A DNA stretch of 64,000 nucleotides, taken from NCBI GenBank assembly GCA_031460455.1, contig JAVKTQ010000010.1, positions 62,001-126,000 on the forward strand, in the 5' to 3' direction. Position numbers and translations under genes: made by a program. Origin of the DNA: Sporomusaceae bacterium. Its GTDB lineage: Bacteria; Bacillota; Negativicutes; Sporomusales; UBA7701. The notes under the pieces are model-generated. The model was not told where the DNA came from and made no database searches. It saw only the letters and a list, made by a program, of their open reading frames with translations. Below, in pieces: positions 27,060 through 36,193 of the stretch. The first letter of the stretch is position 1. Every line of letters begins with the position of its first letter.

Positions 27060-27150
27060 GATTCGTCTATTACGGAAGCTTTCGTTTACAATATCGGAAC
27101 TATTTATTTCCACCACGGAAACTTTTATTACCGAAACAGGGTGTAAAATG
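27060..27150 (-). promoter_or_regulatory. Probable enhancer region upstream of the ald promoter
   Basis: An AT-rich block unlike its GC-rich surroundings contains repeated TTTCGGTAAT, GTTTCCG, GTTCCGATA and CTTCCGTAAT motifs, spaced roughly 20-30 bases. This is the position expected for binding sites of a sigma-54 activator. The activator gene is not in this window. Confidence 0.45.
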
Positions 27151-27187
27151 ACCCGCCGCCTTGCCGGCCAGCGGGTCAGGCATTTCC

Positions 27188-28360
27188 CTATTCTCGCCAG
27201 GCGGAAATCGTCTGGGCGGCGTCGATTTCGCCCACCGCACCGTCGAGTACGACCAGCCGCGGCCGCGAAGTCACCGCCAGCGGCGGCCCGTCCCACACCA
27301 CCACATCCGCGTCCAGGCCGGGCGCGATGCGGCCCACCCTGTTACCGACCCCGAGGATGTCGGCCGCTTCGGCCGTGATCGCCTTGAGCGCCTGCTCCTC
27401 AGGGAGACCGAACCGCACCGCCAGCCCGGCATACACGGGCAGAAAAGCCGCAGGCAGCACCGGGTGGTCGCTCATCAGGGCGAAGCGGACGCCATGGGCG
27501 GCGAGCACCGCCGGGGCTGCGAAGCTGCGGTCCTTAAGCTCGAGCTTGCTGCGGGTGGTCAGGTTGGGGCCCACCACCAGCTTTGCCTGCCTTGCGGCCA
27601 GCAGCTCGGCGATATTATGCCCTTCGGTGGCGTGCTCGACGATTACCTCCACGCCGAACTCGGCCGCAATCCTGAGCGCGGTGACGATATCGTCCGCCCG
27701 ATGGGCGTGAGCCCGAAGAGGCATCTCGCCCCGCAGCACCCTGGCCGCCGCCTCCAGGCCGAGATCGTACTTCCAGTCCTTCTCGCCGGCGCGGGCGAGG
27801 TAATCTTTCGCCCTGAGCAGCGTCTCCCGCACCAGAGCGGCGGTCGCCATCCTGGTGACGGGGGCTTTTTTCTGCTCGCCGTAAACCCGCCGGGGGTTCT
27901 CTCCGAAGGCAATCTTCAGTCCGGCGTGGCGCTTGAGCAGCATCTCCTCCACCGCCGCGCGGCGGCGGGTCTTGATGACGCTGCACTGGCCGCCCACCGG
28001 GTTGGCGCTCCCCGGCGCCACCATGACCGTCGTCACTCCTCCGGCCAAGGCGTCGGCCAGGCCGGCGTCGTCGGGGTTAATGGCGTCGATGACGTCCATC
28101 TCCGGTGTTGTCGGCTTGCTGGTCTCGTTGACCTCTTCCCCCGCCCAGGCATACGACTCGGTATACACCCCAAGATGGGTGTGGGCGTCGATAATCCCCG
28201 GCGTCACGTACCGGCCGGCCGCGTCGATGACGGTCGCCGCCGCCGGCACGGCCACACGCTCGCCGACGGCGACAACCCTGCCGCCCTCGATCAGCACCGT
28301 GCCGCCTTGCAGGGCCGGCCCGGCCATCGTCAGCACCGTTCCTCCCGTCAAAGCCAGCAT
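27188..28360 (-). CDS. Amidohydrolase (imidazolonepropionase-like superfamily member)
   Basis: 390 residues. ATG at 28360 with GGGAGGG upstream. Metal-dependent hydrolase barrel: [11 protein letters not shown] gives the HxH pair, HAHRADD and VEHATEGHN further His ligands, and LMSDHPV the terminal Asp. It lies one base after hypB at the end of the hyp gene group. The substrate is not evident; its place beside hydrogenase maturation genes may be incidental. Similar proteins are often annotated only as amidohydrolase. Confidence 0.8.
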   Translation of the reverse strand: MLALTGGTVLTMAGPALQGGTVLIEGGRVVAVGERVAVPAAATVIDAAGRYVTPGIIDAHTHLGVYTESYAWAGEEVNETSKPTTPEMDVIDAINPDDAGLADALAGGVTTVMVAPGSANPVGGQCSVIKTRRRAAVEEMLLKRHAGLKIAFGENPRRVYGEQKKAPVTRMATAALVRETLLRAKDYLARAGEKDWKYDLGLEAAARVLRGEMPLRAHAHRADDIVTALRIAAEFGVEVIVEHATEGHNIAELLAARQAKLVVGPNLTTRSKLELKDRSFAAPAVLAAHGVRFALMSDHPVLPAAFLPVYAGLAVRFGLPEEQALKAITAEAADILGVGNRVGRIAPGLDADVVVWDGPPLAVTSRPRLVVLDGAVGEIDAAQTISAWRE

Positions 28361-28361
28361 A

Positions 28362-29039
28362 TTAAATTCCCTCCCGGCCGGCGGCAGCCTTCTTGACCGC
28401 AACCTGGGCCCGCAGCCAGTCGTACCAGGCCTCCAGGCCTTCGCCGGTGCGGCACGACGCCGTTATAAGCGTTATCTGCGGGTTGATGCTCATGATATCC
28501 TCGGTCGCGGCGGCCAGATCGAAGCTGGTATAGGGCAGCAGGTCGATCTTGTTCACGACAGCGGCGCCGGCCTGCTTGAAAACCAGCGGGTATTTGAGCG
28601 GCTTGTCCTCGCCCTCGGTGACGCTGAGCACCGTCGCCTTCATATCCTCGCCGATGTTGAACTCGGCCGGGCAGACGAGGTTGCCGACATTCTCGATTAT
28701 CAGCAGTTCGAGACGCTCCAGGTCCAGCCTGTCCAGGACGCCCCTGACCATGCTGGCGTCGAGGTGGCAGCCGCCGCCGGTGTTGATCTGCACCACCGGC
28801 ACCCCCTGGCGGGCGATGCGTTCGGCGTCCTTATCGGTGAACAGGTCGCCCTCGATGACCGCCATGGACAGCTCGTCCTTGAGGGCGGCGATCGTCCTTT
28901 CCAGCAGCGCCGTCTTGCCCGAGCCGGGCGACCCCAGCAGGTTGAGAACGAAGATGCCGCGGCGCGAAAGCTGCGCATTTACTGCGGCGGCGATTTGGTC
29001 GTTTTTATCGAGGATATTGGCCATAACTTTGATTTCCAT
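28362..29039 (-). CDS. hypB: Hydrogenase nickel incorporation GTPase HypB
   Basis: 225 residues. The P-loop is NLLGSPGSGKTALLE; other GTPase motifs include VIEGDLFTDKDAERI, the metal-site segment NTGGGCHLDASMV, IENVGNLVCPAEF and NKIDLLPY. It delivers nickel to [NiFe]-hydrogenase with HypA. The ATG at 29039 sits in TAATG, overlapping the hypA stop, and has GGAGGTGG upstream. No His-rich N-terminal nickel store is present. Confidence 0.94.
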   Translation of the reverse strand: MEIKVMANILDKNDQIAAAVNAQLSRRGIFVLNLLGSPGSGKTALLERTIAALKDELSMAVIEGDLFTDKDAERIARQGVPVVQINTGGGCHLDASMVRGVLDRLDLERLELLIIENVGNLVCPAEFNIGEDMKATVLSVTEGEDKPLKYPLVFKQAGAAVVNKIDLLPYTSFDLAAATEDIMSINPQITLITASCRTGEGLEAWYDWLRAQVAVKKAAAGREGI

Positions 29040-29380
29040 TATTCCACCTCCAAATGCTCCACCCGGAGTTCCCGCCCGGAGACGATCTCCACCCCCGCCG
29101 ACCCGCATCCGGGACACAGGAAGCGGAACCGCTCCACGCGGAATTCGCGGCCGCAGTCCCGGCACCTGCCGACGAGTGGCATAACCTCCACCTCCAGCTC
29201 GGCAGCAGCAGCAGCCGTCCCGGCCGCCAGCGAAGCGAAACAGAAGGTAAGCGCCTCAGGCACCACCTCGGTCATCTCCCCCACCTGCAGCTTGATGCGG
29301 ACGACGGCCGCGGCGTCATTTTCCGCCGCGGCCTGCAGCACTATATCCAGGATTCCCTGGGCGATTGCCATCTCATGCAT
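29039..29380 (-). CDS. hypA: Hydrogenase maturation nickel metallochaperone HypA
   Basis: 113 residues. The N-terminal MHEMAIAQGILDIV contains the nickel-binding His2. The zinc site is the CxxC pair in RCRDCGREF and FLCPGCGSAG. It works with HypB to insert nickel. It overlaps the protease gene upstream by eight bases and hypB by one, so the three form one unit. Confidence 0.94.
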   Translation of the reverse strand: MHEMAIAQGILDIVLQAAAENDAAAVVRIKLQVGEMTEVVPEALTFCFASLAAGTAAAAAELEVEVMPLVGRCRDCGREFRVERFRFLCPGCGSAGVEIVSGRELRVEHLEVE

Positions 29381-29837
29381 CGTCTAAGCCTCCCAATTCC
29401 GCGGCGATCAAGTCCGCCACCCTCCTCGCCGCGGCCGCAACCGGCGGCGACAGCTCCAGTCCCATGTCCATGCCGGCCGGCTCCACCCCGAAAATAACGA
29501 TGGGCGGCAGCGTGGCCGACCGGGCCAGGAGCGCCAGAGTCTGGGGAAGGGTGAATTCGTGCAGCGAATAACCGGGGGGCGCGGCTGCCGTCCCAATATC
29601 GTCCGGCGTCAGGCGGTAGACCGATCCCGGTTCGCCGCCGCCCGCGAGGGCGTCGACAATGATAATCCTGGCGGCGTCAAGCAGCGAACCCAGTATATCC
29701 AGCGACGCCACGCCGCCATCCACCGTGTCCACGCCGGGAGGCAACGTTCTTGTCGCCAGCTCGCGCACGACATGGATACCCACCCCATCGTCACTCATCA
29801 ACAGATTGCCGAACCCGACAACCACCGTTCGTCCCAT
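29373..29837 (-). CDS. Hydrogenase maturation protease (HycI/HyaD family)
   Basis: 154 residues; the ATG at 29837 begins MGRTVVVGFGNLLMSDDGVGIHVV, the GNxLxxDDGxG nickel-sensing motif with its Asp. VDTVDGGVASLDIL and VDALAGGGEPGSVYR follow. It removes the C-terminal extension of a [NiFe]-hydrogenase large subunit after nickel insertion. The matching hydrogenase structural genes are not in this window. Confidence 0.9.
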   Translation of the reverse strand: MGRTVVVGFGNLLMSDDGVGIHVVRELATRTLPPGVDTVDGGVASLDILGSLLDAARIIIVDALAGGGEPGSVYRLTPDDIGTAAAPPGYSLHEFTLPQTLALLARSATLPPIVIFGVEPAGMDMGLELSPPVAAAARRVADLIAAELGGLDDA

Positions 29838-29902
29838 TCTACCCTCCGCCCGATCTCCATTATTTCCGGGAAATAGATAAATTCCGACAAACCGCTGCGC
29901 GG

Positions 29903-31627
29903 TTAGTTCCTTTTCCGCCGCAGCAGCGCCAGCGCCTCGGCCGCCGGCCGCGTGTTCACGATATCGGCGGCTGTCAGCCACCCCTTGCGGGCCATGGCGA
30001 CGCCGTACGCCACATAATCGAGCTCGGCCGGCGCATGGGCGTCGGGGTTGACCGCCAGCAGCACCCCCGCCTCCTTCGCCTTGCGGCACCACCGCCAGTC
30101 AAGGTCAAGGCGGTAGGGACTGGCGTTGATTTCGATAACCGTCCCCGTGGCCGCCGCCGCGGCGACGACAGCGCCCAGGTCGACGCCGTAGCCGTCCCTG
30201 GCCAGCAGTATCCGGCCGGTGGGATGGCCGAGAACGCCCACATAGCGATTCTCCATCGCGCGGATGATCCGGCGCGTCATGTCAGCCTCGCTCTGGCGGA
30301 AGGCGGAATGGACGGAGGCGATGACGAAATCGAACGCCGCCAGCACCTCGTCCGGGTAGTCGAGCGACCCGTCAGGCAGTATGTCGCACTCGATGGCCGC
30401 CAGCAGCCGGAAATCGGGGTTGGCCGCGTTCAGCCGCTCGATCTCGCGGCGCTGCTCGTCCACCGTCTCCAGCCTGAGGCCGTGGGCATACACCGCCGTG
30501 CGGCTGTGGTCGCTCACCCCCAGATACCCCCAGCCCCGCTCCCGCGCGGCTGCCGCCATCTCCGCCGGCGTCGCGCTGCCGTCGGAAAAAGTCGTGTGCA
30601 CATGGAAAACGCCGCGGATATCCTCCGCGCTTACCAAGGCGGGCAGCGCACCGGCGGCGGCGGCCCCGATCTCGCCCAGCCCCTCGCGCAGCTCAGGCTC
30701 TATATAAGCAAGCCCCAGCGCCCGGTAGAAAGCCGCTTCGTCGGCCACCGGCAGCCGCTCGCCGGCTGCCGTCTCAATGCCATACTCGTTGATCTTCAGC
30801 CCCTTGTCCTTGGCAAGGCCCCGCAGACCGACATGGTGCTCCTTGCTGCCCGTAAAGTGGTGCAGCGCGGCGGCAAACTCCTCCGGCCTCACGGCGCGCA
30901 CATCCATATTCATGCCGTTGGCCAGCTTGACGCTCGTCTTGGTCGGCCCCTGGCCAAGCACCGCTTCCACGCCGGGCAGCGCGCCCACGAGCTCCATCGC
31001 CGCCGCCGGCTCGGCCGCCGCCACGACGATATCGATATCCTTTACCGTCTCCTTACGGCGGCGGATGCTGCCGGCCACCGCCGCCCTCTCCACCCCCGGC
31101 TGGCCCTCCAGCCAGGCGGCGATCTTCGCCGCCAGCGGCAAGGCGTCAGCCAGAAGAAACTGGCCCTGGAACCGTTTCACGTAGTCGATCCCCTGCAGAA
31201 TCCGCTCCTGGGTCTTGGCGCCGAATCCGGGGAGCGTCACCAGCCGGTTCTCGCGGCAGGCATACTCCAGCTCCCCGATCGAGTTGACGCCCAGCTTCTC
31301 ATGGAGCTGCAGCGCCTTCTTCGGCCCCAGCCCGGGGATTTTGACCAGCTCGAACAGCACCGACGGCACGGACGCCTTCAGTTCCTCGTAATACGCCAGC
31401 CGGCCGGCGGCCAAAAACTCGCGGATCTTGAGGCCGAGCGCCTGACCGATCCCCTTGGTCGCATCCATCCGGCCGCTGGCCACAAAGCTCTCCAGGTCGC
31501 CGTCGAGCTCCTCCAGAGTCCGTGCAGCCGTCTCGTACGCCCGTATCTTGAAGGGATTTTCCCCTTTCAACTCCAGCAGCACGGCAATCTCGGCGAAAAT
31601 CCCTGCCAGCGCTTGCTTATCCGCCAT
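29903..31627 (-). CDS. polX: DNA polymerase/3'-5' exonuclease PolX
   Basis: 574 residues, as expected for bacterial family-X polymerases. It has N-terminal helix-hairpin-helix repeats (IGQALGLKIREF, IPGLGPKKALQLHEKLG, LPGFGAKTQERILQG), then the nucleotidyltransferase core GSIRRRKETVKDIDIVV, and a C-terminal PHP exonuclease domain (HVHTTFSDGSATPAEMA, HLTG-type GVLGHPTGR). It acts in base-excision repair. It lies ten bases after the PBP gene and 65 before the hydrogenase protease gene. Confidence 0.93.
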   Translation of the reverse strand: MADKQALAGIFAEIAVLLELKGENPFKIRAYETAARTLEELDGDLESFVASGRMDATKGIGQALGLKIREFLAAGRLAYYEELKASVPSVLFELVKIPGLGPKKALQLHEKLGVNSIGELEYACRENRLVTLPGFGAKTQERILQGIDYVKRFQGQFLLADALPLAAKIAAWLEGQPGVERAAVAGSIRRRKETVKDIDIVVAAAEPAAAMELVGALPGVEAVLGQGPTKTSVKLANGMNMDVRAVRPEEFAAALHHFTGSKEHHVGLRGLAKDKGLKINEYGIETAAGERLPVADEAAFYRALGLAYIEPELREGLGEIGAAAAGALPALVSAEDIRGVFHVHTTFSDGSATPAEMAAAARERGWGYLGVSDHSRTAVYAHGLRLETVDEQRREIERLNAANPDFRLLAAIECDILPDGSLDYPDEVLAAFDFVIASVHSAFRQSEADMTRRIIRAMENRYVGVLGHPTGRILLARDGYGVDLGAVVAAAAATGTVIEINASPYRLDLDWRWCRKAKEAGVLLAVNPDAHAPAELDYVAYGVAMARKGWLTAADIVNTRPAAEALALLRRKRN

Positions 31628-31637
31628 GCGGCACCTC

Positions 31638-33620
31638 CTACCTGGGTTCGAAATAAACGGTCACTTCCGCGCCCGGATTGACGATAGTGTTCGGCGGCAC
31701 CGTCTGCCTGACCGCCACGCCGCTGCCCACCGGCACAAAAACCAGTCCCGCCCCGGCCAGGAGATCCCCCGCGTCGCGCATACTCCGGCCGAGGACATTA
31801 GGCGTCGCCACCTTACCCGGTCCAGGCTTCACGGCCGGCGCCACCGCCTGTTTGGCCGGGGCCAGCGCCGGCGGGGACGGCCGCGCCGCCGGCACGCTGG
31901 CCAGTTCGGCGGCGTTATGCGGGCGGATAGTGAGATAGCGCATCACCTGATTCATAATCTCCCCGAAAACCGGCGCGGCAATCTCGCCGCCGTAATACGC
32001 GCCCACCGGGTCGTCGATGACGACCAGCGCCGCCACCTGCGGATCCTCCGTCGGCCCGAAACCTACGAAAGATGCGATATAGCGCCCGGCCTCGTAGCCG
32101 CCGCCGCTCTCCTTCAGCCTTTCAGCCGTACCCGTCTTACCGGCGAAGCGATAACCCTTCACGGCCGCCCGCCTCCCGCCGCCTTCGCTGATGACCTTCT
32201 CCATCAGGCCGGTGAGCAGCTTGGACGTTTCGGGACTTATCACCTGCCGCACCCGCTGCGTGGGCGTGGCCGACGCCAGCGAGCCGTCGGCGTTGTATAT
32301 TTCCTTGATTATATACGGCTTGACCAGTACGCCGTCGTTGGCGATCGCCGACACCGCCGTCAGCAGCTGCAGAGGCGTAACGGCGATACTCTGGCCGATG
32401 GCCATCGTGGCCAGGTCGGAATCGCGCATATCCTGGGACTTGAACAGCAGCCCCTCTTCCTCGCCGGGCAGCTCGATATCGGTAGCCTGTCCGAACCCGA
32501 AAGCGCGGGCGTAGTTATTCAGCCGCTCCGCCCCCAGCCGGAGGCCAATCTGGACGAAGCTCGTGTTGATCGAATTCTTGATCACATCGATGAACGGCAC
32601 CGTTCCGTAGCTGTCGCCGCTCCAGTTCTTGATGCGGCGGCCCGACACCTCGATATAGCCGTTATCGACGAACCACTCGTTCATCCCGATCACCTTTTCC
32701 TGCAGGGCAGCCGCAGCCACCACCGCCTTGAAGGTCGAACCGGGCTCATAGATTACCGAAACGGCCCTGTTCTTCCACTCCCCGGCCCCGTAACGGTAAA
32801 AGCGGTTGGGGTCGAACCCCGGCCGCGACGCCATCGCCAGGATCTCGCCGGTGCGCGGGTTCATAATAATAACCGTGGCGCCGCGGGCCTGCGTCCGCGC
32901 CATCACCTTGTCCAGGCTCTGCTCGACGATGAACTGGATGGCGCTGTCGATGGTCAGATAAACGCTCTTGCCCTGTTTCACCGGCTTGAACATCACGCTC
33001 GACCGCAGAATGGGGATGCCGTAGCTGTCGGTATCCACCGCCTGTCTCACAAGTTCGCCCTTAATCGTCTTATCGAGCGCCATCTCGATCCCGCTCAGGC
33101 CGACATCGTCGGTGCCGACAAACCCCAGCACCTGGGCCGCCAGGCCGTCGTTGGGATAATAGCGTTTGCTCTCTTCGATAAAACTGAGGCCGCGAATATT
33201 CTCCGCCTTGATGAGATCGACAACCTTCTGGGCCGCCTCCGGCTCCAGCGTCCGCTTCAGCCAGACGAAGCTTCCTCCCGCCAGCAGCCTGTCGCGCACC
33301 GCCTCTGTCTTCATATCCAGGATGGGGGCCAGCTTCGCCGCCATTGCGGCCGGCTCCTTGTTAAACTCGCGGGGATTAACGTACAGCGACTTGCGAAGAC
33401 TACTTATGGCCAGTTCGCGGCCGCTCCGGTCAAAAATCGTGCCGCGCGGCGACTGAAGCAGCTTGCTGTCGCGGAGCTGCGTGCGCGACTTCTCCGCCAG
33501 ATGCCGCCCCTCGACAAACTGCACCCAGGCGATGCGCCCGACCAGCGCTACGATTGCCGCCAGCAGCAGGAACATAGCGACTGCGATCGATTTTCGCACC
33601 TGCGGCGTGGCCCTCGACAT
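31638..33620 (-). CDS. Penicillin-binding transpeptidase with PASTA domain (SpoVD/FtsI-like)
   Basis: 660 residues, ATG at 33620 with TTGGAGGGTG upstream. One N-terminal membrane helix, a PBP dimerisation domain with SPRGTIFDRSGRELA, a transpeptidase domain with S295-T-F-K298, S350-I-N352 and K496-T-G, a Pro/Ala-rich linker, and one C-terminal PASTA domain (NVLGRSMRDAGDLLAGAGL). It cross-links septal or spore peptidoglycan. It is outside a dcw cluster, so SpoVD-like or an extra FtsI-like paralog are both possible. Confidence 0.9.
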   Translation of the reverse strand: MSRATPQVRKSIAVAMFLLLAAIVALVGRIAWVQFVEGRHLAEKSRTQLRDSKLLQSPRGTIFDRSGRELAISSLRKSLYVNPREFNKEPAAMAAKLAPILDMKTEAVRDRLLAGGSFVWLKRTLEPEAAQKVVDLIKAENIRGLSFIEESKRYYPNDGLAAQVLGFVGTDDVGLSGIEMALDKTIKGELVRQAVDTDSYGIPILRSSVMFKPVKQGKSVYLTIDSAIQFIVEQSLDKVMARTQARGATVIIMNPRTGEILAMASRPGFDPNRFYRYGAGEWKNRAVSVIYEPGSTFKAVVAAAALQEKVIGMNEWFVDNGYIEVSGRRIKNWSGDSYGTVPFIDVIKNSINTSFVQIGLRLGAERLNNYARAFGFGQATDIELPGEEEGLLFKSQDMRDSDLATMAIGQSIAVTPLQLLTAVSAIANDGVLVKPYIIKEIYNADGSLASATPTQRVRQVISPETSKLLTGLMEKVISEGGGRRAAVKGYRFAGKTGTAERLKESGGGYEAGRYIASFVGFGPTEDPQVAALVVIDDPVGAYYGGEIAAPVFGEIMNQVMRYLTIRPHNAAELASVPAARPSPPALAPAKQAVAPAVKPGPGKVATPNVLGRSMRDAGDLLAGAGLVFVPVGSGVAVRQTVPPNTIVNPGAEVTVYFEPR

Positions 33621-33740
33621 CGTTGCACCCTCCAATAAGCTAATCTTTATGTATATTCGCCGCCTGCCCCGCTTTCCCTGTCCTGTCGGCCATATTATTA
33701 GCCCCGCCCACGGGCGCGACGCAGGCGTATCCCCTCGCCA

Positions 33741-33772
33741 AAAAATAAAACCGGGGCGCATCCCCGCCCCGG
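33741..33772 (-). terminator. Terminator of the TerC-family gene
   Basis: Minus-strand GC stem CCGGGGC / GCCCCGG followed by TTTTATTTTTT, ten bases after the stop codon. Confidence 0.8.
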
Positions 33773-33781
33773 TTAATAGGT

Positions 33782-34477
33782 TCAGTTAAGCTGTTCGTCG
33801 GCGGTCGCCCGCTCCTCGGCAGCTTCGACCGTTGTCTTCCGGTACTTATTGTTCCATACCCCGGCGGCAATAACTGCGGCCGTAATCACTGCCGGCAGCA
33901 GCCAATGAGGCATCATTTCCGTGTAAGCGGCCATAAGTTTATCGCTTTGCATCATCTCGCCGGCCGTCCAGGCGATAAGCCCGGCCCCGGCGTACACGAT
34001 GACCGGGAAACGATCCATCACCTTCAGAATGATCTGGCTGCCGAACACGATCAGCGGAATGCTCAGCGCCAGACCGAGGCCGAGCAGAACATAGTCGCCT
34101 TTGGCAACCGCGGCGATCGCCAGCGTATTATCCAGGCTCATGATGATATCGGCGATGATAATAGTCTTGACTGCCTTCCACAGTGAACTCGAAGCTTCGA
34201 TATTCTCCTCGCCGCCGTTTTCCAGCAGCAGCTTGGCGGCTATCCAGACGAGCAACACGCCGCCGAAAAATTGAACATACGGTATGTGCAAAAGTACAAC
34301 TGCTACGACGGTCAGTACCACCCGCAGCCCTATCGCCCCAGCACTACCCCACAGGACGGCCATCTTCTGCTGCTGCGGAGGAAGCGCGCGGCTTGCCAGC
34401 GCAATAACCACGGCGTTATCCCCGCTCAGCACGATGTTCACCATCATGATTCCCAATAGTGCGCCAATGAACTCCAT
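33782..34477 (-). CDS. TerC-family membrane protein (YjbE type)
   Basis: 231 residues with about seven membrane helices. Both halves contain the family acidic motif: NIVLSGDNAVVIALA and DIIMSLDNTLAIAAV. Members are linked to manganese export or metal loading of secreted enzymes. I found no yybP-ykoY manganese riboswitch in the 250 bases upstream. AAAGGAG precedes the start. The gene is divergent from the MFS exporter gene. Confidence 0.88.
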   Translation of the reverse strand: MEFIGALLGIMMVNIVLSGDNAVVIALASRALPPQQQKMAVLWGSAGAIGLRVVLTVVAVVLLHIPYVQFFGGVLLVWIAAKLLLENGGEENIEASSSLWKAVKTIIIADIIMSLDNTLAIAAVAKGDYVLLGLGLALSIPLIVFGSQIILKVMDRFPVIVYAGAGLIAWTAGEMMQSDKLMAAYTEMMPHWLLPAVITAAVIAAGVWNNKYRKTTVEAAEERATADEQLN

Positions 34478-34684
34478 TTTTTGTACTCCTTTTCGTGCGT
34501 AGATATAGTGCGACCATGACTATATTCAGTTAGCGACGAACCCGCTCCGCCTCCTTCTTGACCAAGTAATAATACCAGGTATCAATCAATGCGGCCATGC
34601 TTTATTTTAACAGGGGATAATGCGGCCGACAAGAGGACATGTCGCAAATATCCTGTATACATAACAAAGCTGCTCTTTCTCTGC

Positions 34685-34690
34685 TATAAT
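34685..34690 (+). promoter_or_regulatory. Extended -10 element of the MFS exporter gene
   Basis: TGCTATAAT (extended -10, TATAAT at 34685-34690), 43 bases before the ATG; no good -35 is visible. The divergent region also holds a palindrome CGACA-N8-TGTCG at 34627-34644 and two AATGCGGCC direct repeats (near 34590 and 34619) that could be regulator sites. Confidence 0.45.
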
Positions 34691-34732
34691 AGTATTATCG
34701 TATCACCCGTCTTAACAAGGGAAGGTGCCCCG

Positions 34733-35950
34733 ATGCCTCTGTTACCCGAATGGAAAAAGAATCTCGCCGCCCTGTGGTTCGCCCAGCTCGCCGGCATGGG
34801 CGCCATTACCGGCGTCATGGCTTTTCTGCCCCTCTATGTCCGCGAACTAGGCATTACCAGCCTCGAAGAGGCAGGGGTGTGGTCGGGCGTCCTTATGGGC
34901 GCCGCGCCGTTGACCGCCGCCCTGGCAGGGCCGTACTGGGGAGCGGTGGCCGACCGCCACGGCCGTAAACTGATGGTCATGCGGGTCATGTTCGCCTTCT
35001 TCACCGTCATGGTGCTGATGGGCTTCGTGGCCTCAGTTAACCAGCTGCTCTTCCTCCGCGTCGTCCAGGGCGTCTGCGGCGGCTTCACCGCCGCCGCCCT
35101 CGCCCTCGTCACCTCGCTGAGCCCTCCCGACCAGATAACCTGGACCCTCGGCATATTCCAGACGGCCATGATTGCCGGCAGCGCCTTCGGCCCCATGTTC
35201 GGCGGCATTATCGCCGACCATTTCGGCTACCGGTGGGCGTTCGTCTCCTTCGGCCTCCTCTGCCTCGTGTCGCTGATCATCATCCGCCTCGCCGTCGTCG
35301 AACGCTTCACGCCCGCGGCCGCCACAGCCAAGCAACCCGTCTGGCGCGAAATCGGCGCCATCATCACCATTCCGGGGCTCTGGCTGACACTCGCCCTCCA
35401 GTTCCTCATCCAGTTCGCCATGATGATCATCGCCCCCATCCTGCCCATCTACGTCCACGTCCTGGCCCCCAACCTTACCTACATCGCCAGCGCCGCCGGC
35501 GCCATCATCGCCGCCGCCGGCCTCACCAGCGCCGTAGCCTCGGCCGCGATGGGCAAAATCAGCAAACGGTTCAGCCACCGGGCAATCCTGATAGCGGCCG
35601 GCGCCCTGTCGGCGCTGTGCTTCGCCGCCCAGGCTCTCGCCGACAATGTCCTCCTCTTCGGGGCGATGCGGGCCGTCAGCGGCTTTTTCCTCGGCGCCAT
35701 GCTCCCCACCGTCAACGCCCTCACCTACTTCCTCATCCCCGAGGAAAAAAGGGGAGTCGCCTACGGCGTCACCACCGCCTCGATGCAGATGGGCATCGTC
35801 TTCGGCCCCATCAGCGGCGGCGCTCTGGCCGTATACTTCGGCTTCCCGTCCGTCTTCTGGCTTTCTGCGCTGCTGTTCGCCGCCGTGGCCGTCGGCGTAA
35901 CGCTCGTTCGCAGCCTTCCCGACACCGGCAGCGGCAAGGACCCCGGCTGA
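34733..35950 (+). CDS. MFS multidrug-efflux-like transporter
   Basis: 405 residues, 12 membrane helices, ATG at 34733 with AAGGGAAGG. The MFS motif A is PYWGAVADRHGRKLMVM; the helix-5 motif C region is FQTAMIAGSAFGPMFGGIIADHFG, typical of drug/proton antiporters such as MdtG. The second half shows weaker repeats. Monocistronic with its own promoter. Substrate unknown. Confidence 0.82.
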   Translation: MPLLPEWKKNLAALWFAQLAGMGAITGVMAFLPLYVRELGITSLEEAGVWSGVLMGAAPLTAALAGPYWGAVADRHGRKLMVMRVMFAFFTVMVLMGFVASVNQLLFLRVVQGVCGGFTAAALALVTSLSPPDQITWTLGIFQTAMIAGSAFGPMFGGIIADHFGYRWAFVSFGLLCLVSLIIIRLAVVERFTPAAATAKQPVWREIGAIITIPGLWLTLALQFLIQFAMMIIAPILPIYVHVLAPNLTYIASAAGAIIAAAGLTSAVASAAMGKISKRFSHRAILIAAGALSALCFAAQALADNVLLFGAMRAVSGFFLGAMLPTVNALTYFLIPEEKRGVAYGVTTASMQMGIVFGPISGGALAVYFGFPSVFWLSALLFAAVAVGVTLVRSLPDTGSGKDPG

Positions 35951-36193
35951 TACGCCCCCCGGCGCCGCAAACCACAATTTTTACTTAATCGCAAACCTCG
36001 CTACAACTTGTCACTATTCGTTTTTTTGCGCGAAAATAACCCTTCCTCATCCGTCGGTTCAGAGCCAGCACATAGTGACATTTCGCGCGCAGCCTACGAC
36101 TATTGCCAGACAGCTCGAATTCCCCCTTCGCAGGGGAATCGGTCCGCGTGTTGAATTTATAGGGATAAACCCCATACTAAGGCGGTGTACCTT

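Noticed and set aside
34478-34680. Manganese (yybP-ykoY) riboswitch upstream of the TerC gene
   Set aside because: The typical GGGGAGUAG-type motif and paired loops are missing in the upstream sequence.
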